Of a stretch of DNA of 64,000 nt, positions 17,939-27,010 are shown in pieces. The stretch is from CAVUCH01 sp963763095 (GTDB lineage Bacteria > Acidobacteriota > Vicinamibacteria > Vicinamibacterales > JAENWD01). Under the pieces are notes generated by a model. It was not told where the DNA came from, ran no database searches, and saw nothing but the letters and a program-made list of their open reading frames with translations. The DNA is taken from the NCBI GenBank assembly GCA_963763095.1, contig CAVXNR010000013.1, positions 62,001 through 126,000 on the forward strand, written 5' to 3'. Numbering within the stretch: the stretch's first letter is position 1; the number at the start of each line of letters is the position of its first letter. A program made the translations under genes and the position numbers.

Positions 17939-18919
17939 ATGCTGCTCGCCGGAGACATCGGAGGCACCAAGACCCTGCTCGGCTTGTTCTCCCGCGCCCC
18001 GTCGCGGCCCGCCCCGCTCAACGTGCAATCGTTCCCGACGGCCGACTACGGCAGCCTGGTCGAGATGGTGGACGCGTTCCTCATGCGACAGCCGGGCGGG
18101 CGCCCCATCATCGACGCCGCGGCATTTGGCGTCGCCGGTCCGGTGATCGACGATCGCGCCGAGCTGACCAACGTGGGGTGGGTGGTGGACGGCCGCGAGG
18201 CGGCGATCGCGTTCGGCCTGGCCTCGGTGCACCTGCTGAACGACCTGGTAGCGATTGCGCACTCGATCTCCGTGCTGCTGCCGGATGAACTCGGCCTGCT
18301 GCAGGAGGGGCGGCCCAATCTGAGCGGCAACGCCGGACTGGTGGCGGCCGGCACCGGGCTTGGGGAATCGTACCTGTTCAACGATGGTCGTCGGCTGGTT
18401 CCCGCACCATCGGAGGCCGGACACTCCGACTTCGCCGCGCGCACGCCGCGCGAGCTCGAGCTCAGCGCCTGGCTGATTGCACGCGACGGACGCCCCGAAC
18501 TGGAGCAGGTCGTCTCGGGGATCGGGCTGCGCAACCTCTATACCTTCACGCACCCCGTGCCGTGTGAGGACATCGAAGGCGCATCGGAACCGGTGGACGT
18601 TCCGGCACTCATCTCACGCAAGGCATTCGCGGGCACCTGCCGGTATTGCATGGAAGCGCTGGAGCTCTTCGTCTCCGCCTACGGCGCCGAGTGCGGCAAC
18701 CTCGCGCTCCGGGCGGTCACCACGCGTGGACTGTACGTGGGTGGCGGGATCGCGCCGAAGATCCTGCCGGCGCTGCAGACCGGGCTCTTCCTCAACAGCT
18801 TCTGCGCCAAGCCGCCGATGGAGGACCTGCTCGCATCAATCCCGGTGAAGGTGATTCTCAACCCGCAGGCCGGGCTGCTGGGTGCCGCCGTGTACGCGAA
18901 CGCGGAGGTTCTGGACTAG
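17939..18919 (+). CDS. glk: glucokinase
   Basis: A 326-residue Glk of the E. coli type (not ROK). It has N-terminal phosphate-loop LLAGDIGGTKT, AFGVAGPV, LLNDLVAIAHS with the catalytic Asp, AAGTGLGES and GHSDFA, and GLYVGGGIAPK. It phosphorylates glucose with ATP in the cytoplasm. The ATG at 17939 is set directly before the GDIGGTKT motif; upstream in-frame codons look non-coding. Its stop abuts the convergent aminopeptidase stop with no gap. Confidence 0.92.
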   Translation: MLLAGDIGGTKTLLGLFSRAPSRPAPLNVQSFPTADYGSLVEMVDAFLMRQPGGRPIIDAAAFGVAGPVIDDRAELTNVGWVVDGREAAIAFGLASVHLLNDLVAIAHSISVLLPDELGLLQEGRPNLSGNAGLVAAGTGLGESYLFNDGRRLVPAPSEAGHSDFAARTPRELELSAWLIARDGRPELEQVVSGIGLRNLYTFTHPVPCEDIEGASEPVDVPALISRKAFAGTCRYCMEALELFVSAYGAECGNLALRAVTTRGLYVGGGIAPKILPALQTGLFLNSFCAKPPMEDLLASIPVKVILNPQAGLLGAAVYANAEVLD

Positions 18920-20407
18920 TCAGCGCGCCCATCGCTGCGCGGCAGGGCCAGCAGAGATTTCGGTCCGCTGTCCCGCAGCCGGCGGGTCGAAGCGGCTCGG
19001 TTCGGCCATCAGCTTCTCGACGGCGTCGATGTCACTCGGTACGAAAGCCGAGAGGTTCTCGTACCCCGCCGGCGTGATGAGAATCACGTCCTCGAGGCGG
19101 ATGTAGACGTCATCTTCCGGCACGGTGAGTGCGGGCTCAATGGTAAAGACCATGCCCGGCTCGAGCCTTTCGATCGGCTTGCTCACGTCGTGCACTTCCA
19201 TCCCCACGAAGTGGCCAAGCGCGTTGCGCTTGCTGGTGCGCAGCTGCGCCACGAAACGCTCCGCCGCCTGCCGATGCTTCGGGGTCGAGAAACTCCAGGA
19301 TCCGACGATGCGGTCCATCTTCGTCGTGGCGTCCTGGAGGATGTCGTGAGGCGTGGCGTTCGGGCGAATCGACTCCATCAGGGCCGTGTACATCTGCAAG
19401 TACACCCCATAGAGCTCGCGCTGCACTGGCGAGAAGTGGCCCGAGGCAGGGAACATGCGTGTCACGTCAGACGAGTAGTACCGGTAGTCGGGAGCGTAGT
19501 CGAACAGGACGAGGTCCTCTGGCTTCAGCTCCGCCGAGCCGCCGTGATAGTGCGGGTACACGGCGTTCCGGCCGGCGGCAACGAGCGCGAAGTAGGCAAT
19601 CCCTTGCGACCCGTGGGTCTTGAACACCCAGTCGGCGATCGCCTCGATTTCGTGCTCGCGCATGCCGGCGCGCGCCGCACGCATCGCCTCCATCAGACCG
19701 AGGCCGGCGATGCGAGTGGCCTCACGAACCATCGCAATCTCGCGAGGTGTCTTGATCACCCGTAACGCGTCCAGAATCGGATCCAGATTCCTGACCTCGA
19801 TGCCGGCTGCGGCTGCGCTCAGCTTCGCCGCGAACGCGGCCTCACGGGACGGCCGGTTGTCCCAGGGGTCCGCTGCAGCGGCCGTCGCGTAGCGGATCGC
19901 GGAGTCCGGCGTCACCGCAGCTACCGATTCGCCTCGAAGTGCCGTGTACACCACGCGCCCTCCCGCGGCAGCGGCCATGAACGCGTCGCCGAAGGACTCT
20001 CCGGGACGCACGTCAGCGATGCCCGTCAAGCGTGCCGCCTCCGCCCCTGGCACGAGTACCGGACCCTCCGACCGCTCCATCCGCTCATTCCTCGGCGGCA
20101 GGAACAGCATGGTCGTCTTTGTCCGCCCGTCGAGCAGGGCGATGGCCCGCGGCACCTCGACGCCGGTCAGATAGAAGAAATGATTGTTCTGGCGGAATGG
20201 CAGGTAGGAGCCAGTTTCGGCGGCGCCCTGCACCACCGCGATGCCGTCGCCGATGTGCGCGAACAGGGCCGCCCGGTGCAGGGCAAACTCCTCCGGTGGA
20301 AAGGTGCTTGTGAACAGTGGCCGCTGCGTGGACACCCCGACGGCCGAAAGGGCGACGAGGACTGCCACGAGGCGGACAACAACGCCATACCCGGTGCGAC
20401 GTCTCAT
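18920..20407 (-). CDS. exported M24 family Xaa-Pro aminopeptidase
   Basis: A 495-residue protein with an N-terminal signal (about residues 9-27). The creatinase-like N-domain is followed by the pita-bread metallopeptidase domain. Metal ligands are visible in LVLFDYAPDYRYYSSDVTR (two Asp), GHFVGMEVHD (His), FTIEPAL (Glu) and YIRLEDVILIT (Glu). It should remove N-terminal residues preceding proline in the periplasm. GGAGAT lies 5 bases before the ATG. It lies 42 bp downstream of transhydrogenase alpha on the same strand, perhaps co-transcribed. Confidence 0.88.
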   Translation of the reverse strand: MRRRTGYGVVVRLVAVLVALSAVGVSTQRPLFTSTFPPEEFALHRAALFAHIGDGIAVVQGAAETGSYLPFRQNNHFFYLTGVEVPRAIALLDGRTKTTMLFLPPRNERMERSEGPVLVPGAEAARLTGIADVRPGESFGDAFMAAAAGGRVVYTALRGESVAAVTPDSAIRYATAAAADPWDNRPSREAAFAAKLSAAAAGIEVRNLDPILDALRVIKTPREIAMVREATRIAGLGLMEAMRAARAGMREHEIEAIADWVFKTHGSQGIAYFALVAAGRNAVYPHYHGGSAELKPEDLVLFDYAPDYRYYSSDVTRMFPASGHFSPVQRELYGVYLQMYTALMESIRPNATPHDILQDATTKMDRIVGSWSFSTPKHRQAAERFVAQLRTSKRNALGHFVGMEVHDVSKPIERLEPGMVFTIEPALTVPEDDVYIRLEDVILITPAGYENLSAFVPSDIDAVEKLMAEPSRFDPPAAGQRTEISAGPAAQRWAR

Positions 20408-20449
20408 GTGATCTCCACTCTGCCCAACCGGGCACGTCCTGACCGCCGG

Positions 20450-21610
20450 CTACGCGCTCGCCAGCACCAGCCCCTTCACGCGTTCGTGGACGACTTCCCC
20501 CTTGTGGGTGACCAGCGTCTCGCGCGTGATTTCGTCGGTGAGATCCCACTGCATCTGCCCTTCCTTGTTCACCAGGTGCAGGAGGAACGTCGTGATGTTC
20601 TTGGCGTACATCTGGCTCGCGTGGTAGGGCACGGTTGCCGGCAGGTTCGTGGGGCCCAGGATCGTGACGCCCTGTTCGACCACTACTTCATCGGCGCGGG
20701 TCAGCTCGCAATTGCCGCCGCGCTCTGCGGCGAGGTCGACGATGGCCGAGCCGGGCTGCATGCCGCGGACCATCTCGCCGGTGATCAGGATCGGCGACTT
20801 ACGGCCCGGGATCGCGGCCGTCGTGATGACAATGTCGCTGCCCGCCACCACCTTTGACATCGCGTCGCGCTGGCGCTGGTAAAAGGATTCGTCCTGCGCC
20901 TTGGCGTAGCCGCCGGCGTCCTGCGCGTCGGCGGTCTCGAGCGGCACATCGGCGACCTTGGCGCCAAGACTGAGGATCTGCTCCTTCGCCGCCGGCCGCA
21001 CATCATAGGCCTGCACCTGCGCCCCCAGGCGCTTGGCCGTGGCGATGGCCTGCAGGCCGGCCACGCCGACGCCAATCACGAACGCGCGCGCAGCGCTCAC
21101 GTTGCCCGCCGCCGTCATCAGCATGGGAAACATGCGGGGCACGGTCACGGCCGCGATGAGCACGGCCTTGTAGCCGGCGATCGTGGCCATCGACGACAGG
21201 GCGTCCATGCTCTGTGCGCGCGTGATCCGCGGCATCAGCTCCATCGAGAACGACGACACCTGCCGTTCCGCGAGCTGGCGGACCAGCGCGTGATCCGTCA
21301 ACGGATCGAGGAAGGCAATGACGGATTGGCCGGGCCTGAGCGCAGCAAGATCGGCGTCTGTGGACGGGGCTCCAGCGGGCCCGAGCCTGACCCGCAGCAG
21401 CATCTCGGCACGCGCGCTCACATCGGCGCGTGACGGCACGACGGTCGCGCCCTTCTCGGTGTACGCCGCATCGGTGAACCCTGCTGACGTCCCGGCGTTC
21501 GACTCCACGAGCACCTGGTGCCCGGCCTTGACGAGCGGCGTGACGCTCGCGGGTGCCAGGGCAACCCGGCGCTCGCCTGGCCACGATTCGCGGACGACTC
21601 CAATGATCAT
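20450..21610 (-). CDS. NAD(P) transhydrogenase subunit alpha, domain I
   Basis: A 386-residue protein matching the NAD-binding domain I of proton-translocating transhydrogenase (two-part alpha type). It has MIIGVVRES at the N-terminus, KEGATVV-like AYTEKGATVV, the Rossmann motif FVIGVGVAGLQAIATAKRLG and the mobile-loop region VVAGSDIVITTAAIPGRK. The partner subunits (membrane domain II and NADP domain III) are not beside it: egtD lies upstream and the aminopeptidase downstream. Alanine dehydrogenase is related but shorter in the mobile loop. Start ATG at 21610. Confidence 0.85.
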   Translation of the reverse strand: MIIGVVRESWPGERRVALAPASVTPLVKAGHQVLVESNAGTSAGFTDAAYTEKGATVVPSRADVSARAEMLLRVRLGPAGAPSTDADLAALRPGQSVIAFLDPLTDHALVRQLAERQVSSFSMELMPRITRAQSMDALSSMATIAGYKAVLIAAVTVPRMFPMLMTAAGNVSAARAFVIGVGVAGLQAIATAKRLGAQVQAYDVRPAAKEQILSLGAKVADVPLETADAQDAGGYAKAQDESFYQRQRDAMSKVVAGSDIVITTAAIPGRKSPILITGEMVRGMQPGSAIVDLAAERGGNCELTRADEVVVEQGVTILGPTNLPATVPYHASQMYAKNITTFLLHLVNKEGQMQWDLTDEITRETLVTHKGEVVHERVKGLVLASA

Positions 21611-21789
21611 GATTACATCCCGGTCAGAACATGAGGGCGCGGTGCTGCTTGGCGAGCCGTAGGGGAATGAAGCCCGTGCAGCCGGGCGTCCCGCCAGTTC
21701 TATCAGATTTCCGCGGCGAGAAGGGTTGCGAACTGCAAAAGAGTGAACCCACGGGCAACAAGGTGGGAAGTCGGGGCCTCGCCGAAGCG

Positions 21790-22767
21790 TCAAGCACGCC
21801 GGAACAGCGTCAGCGCAAATCCCGCCGCACCGTCCACCCACTGTTTCTGCACGGCAAGCCCTGCCCGTGCGCCGAGCTGCTCGAGCCCGCGCGGCTCGAA
21901 CTTGTAAGAGCTCTCGGTCCAGATCGATTCGCCGCGTTCGAAAGTGATGCGGCAGCGGGCACGGGGGATCTCAACGACCTGCCGGCGGGTACTTACCAAG
22001 TGCATCTCGACCCGTGAGGCGGCGCCGTTCCACCGCGCGTCGTGCGCGAAGCTCGCGAGATCGATCTCGGCGCCGAGTTCCGTGTTGATCCGCAGCAGCA
22101 CGTTCTTGTTGAACGCCGCCGTGACGCCGAGGGGGTCGTCATAGCCGAGGAGCAGGTCGCGCTCCGGCTTCACCAGATCGGCGCCCAGCAGGACCAGGTC
22201 GCCGGAACGGAGCGCCGCCGCGATCTGCCGCAGCAAACCGAGCGCCTCGTCGGGATCGAAGTTGCCGATGTTGGACCCGAGGAACAGCACCAGCTGGCGC
22301 CCTTGCGCCGGCGCCTCGGTAGCGCTCAATCCCGCCTCGTAGGTGGCTTCGTGGGTGGTGACGCGCACGTCGGCGAAACGGGCGAGAGTGGCAGCCGCCA
22401 GGTCGAGCGCCCGCGACGACACGTCGATCAGGTGCACCGCGGGCCGGTACCCGCGCGCCACGGCGGCGTCGATCAGGATCGCCAGCTTCTCGCCGCTGCC
22501 GCCGCCAAGCTCGACGAACGAGGCGTCCTCGCCCGCGGCATCGACGAGCGACGCGCCGTGCCGGGCGAGCAGAGCCGACTCGCTGCGGGTAATGCGGTAC
22601 CAGGGCAGGCGGCAGATCGCCTCGAAGAGCGCCGACCCGAGCGCATCGTAGAACCACCGCGCCGGCAGCCGCTTGGGCTGCGCGAGCAGGCCCGCACGGA
22701 CGTCCCCGGCGAAGGCGGCAAGCGGCGGGGCCTCCTCAACGCGCGCAGCGGAACGTGGCATAGACAT
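21790..22767 (-). CDS. egtD: L-histidine N(alpha)-methyltransferase (ergothioneine synthesis)
   Basis: A 325-residue EgtD-family SAM methyltransferase. It contains RWFYDALGSALFEAI, RITRSESALL, the SAM motif VELGGGSGEK, LFLGSNIGNFDP and the terminal KQWVDGAAGFALTLFRRA. It trimethylates histidine to hercynine, the first ergothioneine step. The start (ATG at 22767, or 22761) lies inside the end of egtB, a 32-bp overlap, which supports coupled expression. Confidence 0.9.
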   Translation of the reverse strand: MSMPRSAARVEEAPPLAAFAGDVRAGLLAQPKRLPARWFYDALGSALFEAICRLPWYRITRSESALLARHGASLVDAAGEDASFVELGGGSGEKLAILIDAAVARGYRPAVHLIDVSSRALDLAAATLARFADVRVTTHEATYEAGLSATEAPAQGRQLVLFLGSNIGNFDPDEALGLLRQIAAALRSGDLVLLGADLVKPERDLLLGYDDPLGVTAAFNKNVLLRINTELGAEIDLASFAHDARWNGAASRVEMHLVSTRRQVVEIPRARCRITFERGESIWTESSYKFEPRGLEQLGARAGLAVQKQWVDGAAGFALTLFRRA

Positions 22768-24073
22768 AAGGATAGTGAGGGCGGAACCAGTTGCGGAAGG
22801 TGCGGCGCACGTGGGCGACCGGCGTCGCGGGCGACGCGCCCTTGAGCACGAAATGCGCTGCGTCGAAGAAGTCGGCCGAGTACTCGGGATAGGAGGCCAT
22901 CGGCGAGAACCCCGGGAAGGGCGCAAACGGCGAAGCCGTCCACTCCCAGCCGTTCCCGATCAGATCGTGCACGCCAAACGCGCTCACCCCTGACGAATAC
23001 GAGCCGACGGGCACCGGCTCCCAGTGCACGGCGCCGAAGTTGCCGCGGGACGGCGCCGCTGCCGCATCACCCCATGGCAGCGCCTGCTCTGGCCCGTCTG
23101 GTGTTCCAAACGCCGCACGGTGATACTCGGCCTCCGTCATCAGCCGGTCGCCGCGCCAGCGGGCGAACGCCTCCGCCTCCGCATGACTCACGTACACGGG
23201 CCAGGCTGGCGGCAGCGGCAGGAGATCGAACATGCCGCGCCAGTGCCACTGCCCGTCATGCCGCTCCCAGAAGAGCGGATGCGCCACCTGCTCGCTCGTG
23301 CGCCACTGCCAGGCAGCCGGCGTCCACAGCGACTCGCGCTCGTAGCCCTCGTCTTCCACGAACGCCAGGAACTCCGCATTGGTGACATCGTGCCGATCCA
23401 CCGTGAAGGCCGGGACGTCCACAATCAGCTCGCCGAACTCGTTGTCCCATCCGAACGGCACCGCCGCGCGTCGTGCGCCAAGCGTCGCCGTACCCGCGGG
23501 AATCTCCACGCGTTCACGCCGGGGTGCCTCTCCATGCGTGACCGGCGCGATGCCCGGCGGCCGGTGCTTCTGATCGAGCGGAAGACGATGCCAGATGTAC
23601 TGCAGCGTCTCCTGGTGCATCTCCTCGTGTTCGATGATGGTGAACACCGCCTCCGCGCGGTCGAGCAACGGATGCCCCGGACGATCGAGCTCGACGTTCG
23701 CGAGAACATCCTCGAGCCGGCGATCCGACTCCTCGACGTACGCGATCACCGTGTCACGCGAGGGCCATGACGCGCGCAGCGAATCGCCAGGGACCTCGTG
23801 CTCGGGATCGATGCCCCGCGCGAACAGCACCTCGAGCGCCGGGTCAATCCCATCGCGTCCGAGCGCCTTCTTGATCAGCGTGTTGACGCTGAAGGCGGCC
23901 AGATGCCCCTCATAGAAAACGATGGGATTGCGCAGCGTGATGGGGCGGCTGTAGTACGCCTCGGGGGTCACGAGATCGAACAGCTGCCGCGATCGCGCAC
24001 GCACATGACGGAAGCGATCGAGAAGAGCGGCACGGTCGATCGCGGCACCGGCAGAGATGGCGTGGCTGGACAT
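22736..24073 (-). CDS. egtB: ergothioneine biosynthesis sulfoxide synthase EgtB
   Basis: A 445-residue protein made of an N-terminal DinB-like four-helix domain and a C-terminal formylglycine-generating-enzyme-like domain. Iron ligands are expected at His57 (GHLAAF), His149 and His153 (IIEHEEMHQET), matching the three-histidine set of mycobacterial EgtB. It joins hercynine to a thiol and forms the sulfoxide with O2. EgtA and EgtC are absent here. That fits acidobacterial EgtB enzymes such as Chloracidobacterium's, which use cysteine directly. AGGAACT precedes the ATG at 24073. Confidence 0.9.
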   Translation of the reverse strand: MSSHAISAGAAIDRAALLDRFRHVRARSRQLFDLVTPEAYYSRPITLRNPIVFYEGHLAAFSVNTLIKKALGRDGIDPALEVLFARGIDPEHEVPGDSLRASWPSRDTVIAYVEESDRRLEDVLANVELDRPGHPLLDRAEAVFTIIEHEEMHQETLQYIWHRLPLDQKHRPPGIAPVTHGEAPRRERVEIPAGTATLGARRAAVPFGWDNEFGELIVDVPAFTVDRHDVTNAEFLAFVEDEGYERESLWTPAAWQWRTSEQVAHPLFWERHDGQWHWRGMFDLLPLPPAWPVYVSHAEAEAFARWRGDRLMTEAEYHRAAFGTPDGPEQALPWGDAAAAPSRGNFGAVHWEPVPVGSYSSGVSAFGVHDLIGNGWEWTASPFAPFPGFSPMASYPEYSADFFDAAHFVLKGASPATPVAHVRRTFRNWFRPHYPYVYATFRCAR

Positions 24074-24286
24074 GTGGAGTTCCTCAGGACGTAGACCGTT
24101 GGTCCCAATTGGATGCGCGCGGCCCCTTGAAGGATTCAGCCGGACCGTGCGCCTGTGGCCCAGAACTTCAGCAAAATCCGTGCTGAACGTGTGTCATCCC
24201 AAGCTGGACACACTCGGTTCTGCGACCCCAGGATGCCGCGCGCCTGGGGTGCTCCTCTGAACACCCTCATGGCGAAGCACTTACGC

Positions 24287-24316
24287 TTGACTTGCCCGAA
24301 CACGCGAAGGTACGCT
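24287..24316 (+). promoter_or_regulatory. candidate promoter for thiS/thiG
   Basis: TTGACT (24287-24292) and TACGCT (24311-24316) are 18 bp apart, about 40 bases before the thiS GTG. The 284-base gap 24074-24357 holds no recognisable TPP riboswitch: neither the CTGAGA nor the ACCTGATCTGG core is present. Confidence 0.35.
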
Positions 24317-24357
24317 CTGCTGCGGACGCTGCGGCAAGGCGGCGCTTTCCGGCGCTC

Positions 24358-24654
24358 GTGACCATCACCCTCAACGGCGAACCGCATCAGATCGACGGTC
24401 CAGTGTCCGTATCGATGCTGCTTGCCAGCCTGGCCATCGACAGCCGGCGGGTCGCCGTGGAGCACAACCAGGTGGTGGTCCGGCGAGCCCTGTTCGATTC
24501 CACGCTGGTCGGGGAGGGCGATGCTGTCGAGATCGTCAACTTCGTCGGGGGCGGTGCGCCGGCAGGGTCGGCGGCATCGCCGCTGAAGATACCCATACCA
24601 TGGCCACCTCTGATCCCCTCGTCATTGCAGGCCGGACGTTCACGTCGCGGCTGA
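24358..24654 (+). CDS. thiS: sulfur carrier protein ThiS with C-terminal extension
   Basis: Residues 1-66 are a normal ThiS ubiquitin-like fold: VTITLNGEPHQI, VSMLLASLAID, RVAVEHNQVVV and the end EIVNFVGGG. Normal ThiS ends in Gly-Gly, which is adenylated by ThiF and loaded with sulfur for thiazole synthesis. Here the frame continues for about 32 residues (rich in Ala, Pro, Ile) and overlaps the first 55 bases of thiG. Either the extension is trimmed by a protease, or the sequence has an indel near 24555. The start is GTG at 24358; a longer frame upstream from 24292 looks non-coding. Confidence 0.75.
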   Translation: MTITLNGEPHQIDGPVSVSMLLASLAIDSRRVAVEHNQVVVRRALFDSTLVGEGDAVEIVNFVGGGAPAGSAASPLKIPIPWPPLIPSSLQAGRSRRG

Positions 24655-25382
24655 TCGTCGGCACCGGCAAGTACCCGTCATTCGCCGTCATGGCCCAGGC
24701 ACACGAGGCCGCGGGCGCCGAGATGGTCACCGTCGCGGTGCGCCGGGTCAACATCCACGACCGCAGCAAGGAATCGCTGCTCGACTACATCGACACGAAC
24801 AGGCGGGTGATCCTGCCCAACACCGCGGCGTGTTTCACTGCCGAGGAAGCGATCCGCACCGCGCGGCTCGGACGCGAGGCCGGGCTCTCGAACTGGGTCA
24901 AGCTCGAGGTCATCGGTGACGAGAAGACCCTCTTCCCCGACAACGAGGCGCTGCTCGAAGCCACTCGTGTCCTCGTGAAGGAAGACTTCGTCGTTCTGCC
25001 CTACGTGATCGACGATCCGGTGCTGTGCCGCAAGCTCGAAGACGCGGGGGCCGCAGCGGTCATGCCGCTTGGCGCGCCGATTGGCTCCGGCCTCGGGATT
25101 CAGAACGCGAACAACCTGCGCATCATCAAGGAGCAGGCGCGCGTCCCGGTGATCGTCGACGCGGGCGTCGGCACCGCCTCGGATGCCGCGGTCGCCATGG
25201 AGCTGGGCGCCGACGCGGTGCTGATGAACACGGCCATCGCCGGGGCCTCGGATCCGATTGCCATGGCCCGCGCGATGCGGCTGGCCGTCGAGGCCGGGCG
25301 CCTCGCGTTTCTCGCCGGGCGCATTCCCCGCAAGATGTACGCGACCGCCAGCAGTCCGCTCGAAGGCCTGGTCGGCCGCTGA
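24600..25382 (+). CDS. thiG: thiazole synthase
   Basis: A 260-residue TIM-barrel enzyme of normal ThiG length. Typical segments are RLIVGTGKY, TVAVRRVN, LPNTAACFTAEEA, NWVKLEVIGDEKTLFPD, VMPLGAPIGSGLGI and VPVIVDAGVGTASDAA, including the Lys that forms an imine with deoxyxylulose phosphate. With ThiS thiocarboxylate and dehydroglycine or iminoglycine it makes the thiazole of thiamine. It overlaps the extended thiS frame. thiF, thiH/thiO and thiE are not in the window. Confidence 0.95.
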   Translation: MATSDPLVIAGRTFTSRLIVGTGKYPSFAVMAQAHEAAGAEMVTVAVRRVNIHDRSKESLLDYIDTNRRVILPNTAACFTAEEAIRTARLGREAGLSNWVKLEVIGDEKTLFPDNEALLEATRVLVKEDFVVLPYVIDDPVLCRKLEDAGAAAVMPLGAPIGSGLGIQNANNLRIIKEQARVPVIVDAGVGTASDAAVAMELGADAVLMNTAIAGASDPIAMARAMRLAVEAGRLAFLAGRIPRKMYATASSPLEGLVGR

Positions 25383-25386
25383 CGCG

Positions 25387-26874
25387 ATGTTGAAACGGCC
25401 GGTCACCGAGGACGACTTCGCCATGCTCGAGCGCGAGCGGCTCGCGGCCGACCGGGCCTACAACGACGCGCTCACGTCGCTCGATCGGGAGGTGCCCAAG
25501 CCGCCGCCGCCGCCTGCTGCGCCGGGTGCATACGACGAGCAGGAGGTCACGCCGCTGAACGAGGCGTGGCGGGTGTCGCCGTCCGAACCATCGGCGGCGG
25601 GCGTCCGCGGGCGCCTGTCGCACGCCATCTGGCGCCTCGTGGCGCCGTGGTTCGCGCGACAGGAGGCCTTCAACGCACGGGTGGTCGCGCACATCAACAA
25701 CAACGTCCGTCACCAGCGCGAGCTCGTGGCGTCGATCGCCGCAGGGCTGCAGGCAGTCAGTGATCAGGCAGCGCTGCTGGCCCGCTTCCACTCGCACCTG
25801 ATTCTCTTCCTGCAGCAGATCACCCCCTACACCGACACGAAGGATCGCTCGGTGCTCGGGCACCTCGCGCTCGTCGACGAGCAGGCAATCGGCGCCGTTG
25901 CAGACGAGCTGCTCCGCCGCTCGGAGATGATGCAGGCGCGCGAAGCGCGGTTCGGCGCCCAGGTGCGCGCGCTGGACGCGGCGCACCAGGAGATGCGATC
26001 GGGCTTCGCGACGCTGTACCAGGCCACGTTCACGCTGAAGCGCGAGCTGGAGCGATCGCCTGGCTCCGCGCGCCCGGGTGACTCCATCGTCGTTTCTGAA
26101 CCGGGAGCGCCGGCGGCGGATACACACCGAGCGGCCACTTCGGTGGCGCGCAGTGCACCCGCAACGGCGGTGAGCGCGCTCGACAGCTGGAAGTACGTCG
26201 GCTTCGAGGACCACTTCCGCGGCCCCCGCGACGAGATCCGGCGCCGGCAGGCCGACTACGTGCCCGAGTTCGCGGGCGCCCACGACGTCCTCGATGCGGG
26301 ATGCGGCCGTGGTGAATTCCTCGACCTGCTGCGCGAGGCCGGCGTCACCGCGCGCGGACTCGATCTCAACCACGAGATGGTGGAAGTCTGCCGCGCCCGC
26401 GGGCTCGCCGCTGACGAAATCGATGTACTCCAGTTCCTCCGGACTGCCCCTGACGGCTCCCTCGGCGGACTGTTTGCCGCGCAGGTCATCGAGCACCTCG
26501 AGCCCGATTACCTGTTGCGCACACTGGAAGCCGCGTTTCATGCGTTGCGCCCAGGCGCCCGCATCGTGCTCGAAACGATCAATCCGGCGTGCTGGACGGC
26601 ATTCTTCGAGAGCTACATCCGCGATTTGACCCACGTGCGCCCCATCCATCCCGAGACGCTGCAGTATCTCCTCACCGCGAGTGGGTTCCAGCAGGTCGAC
26701 ATACGCTACCGCTCTCCGCTGCCGCAGTCCGAGCGTCTCCAGCATGTCGCGATCGCGGAGGGTACGCCGCCCGCTCTGCGGGAGACGTTCGAGACGCTCA
26801 ACGAGAACGCGGAACGTCTCAACCGCCGTCTGTTCTCGTACATGGACTACGCCGCGGTCGCCGTGCGACTTTAG
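25387..26874 (+). CDS. class I SAM-dependent methyltransferase with long N-terminal helical region
   Basis: A 495-residue protein starting 4 bases after the thiG stop. Residues about 1-270 are charged and helical with a Pro-rich patch (near 37-45) and likely coiled coil around residues 95-220, without a signal peptide. Residues about 290-490 form a Rossmann methyltransferase with VLDAGCGRGEFLDLL, an acidic GLDLN, and AAQVIEHLEPDYLLR. The architecture resembles methyltransferases of O-antigen or cell-surface glycan systems (WbdD-like). The substrate is unknown; nearby nucleotide-sugar genes make a glycan role plausible. Confidence 0.75.
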   Translation: MLKRPVTEDDFAMLERERLAADRAYNDALTSLDREVPKPPPPPAAPGAYDEQEVTPLNEAWRVSPSEPSAAGVRGRLSHAIWRLVAPWFARQEAFNARVVAHINNNVRHQRELVASIAAGLQAVSDQAALLARFHSHLILFLQQITPYTDTKDRSVLGHLALVDEQAIGAVADELLRRSEMMQAREARFGAQVRALDAAHQEMRSGFATLYQATFTLKRELERSPGSARPGDSIVVSEPGAPAADTHRAATSVARSAPATAVSALDSWKYVGFEDHFRGPRDEIRRRQADYVPEFAGAHDVLDAGCGRGEFLDLLREAGVTARGLDLNHEMVEVCRARGLAADEIDVLQFLRTAPDGSLGGLFAAQVIEHLEPDYLLRTLEAAFHALRPGARIVLETINPACWTAFFESYIRDLTHVRPIHPETLQYLLTASGFQQVDIRYRSPLPQSERLQHVAIAEGTPPALRETFETLNENAERLNRRLFSYMDYAAVAVRL

Positions 26875-26889
26875 CGTCATGGGAGATTC

Positions 26890-26924
26890 AGGCCGCAGGC
26901 TGCAGGCTTCAGGCTGCGGGCCGG
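26890..26924. repeat. short AGGCTGC heptamer array
   Basis: Units AGGCCGC, AGGCTGC, AGGCTTC, AGGCTGC (26890-26917) and a diverged GGGCCGG follow at exact 7-bp period, just after the methyltransferase stop. Confidence 0.6.
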
Positions 26925-27010
26925 TCTGGCCTCGAGCCGACGGCAGCCCGGCCGGAGACGCTACTCGCCGTACCACCCCCCCAAGACGGACAGATCGTCG
27001 TGCCCACACC

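Noticed and set aside
24074..24357. TPP riboswitch ahead of thiS/thiG
   Set aside because: The conserved THI-box elements (CTGAGA and the ACCTGATCTGG-type core) are absent in the 284-base gap.
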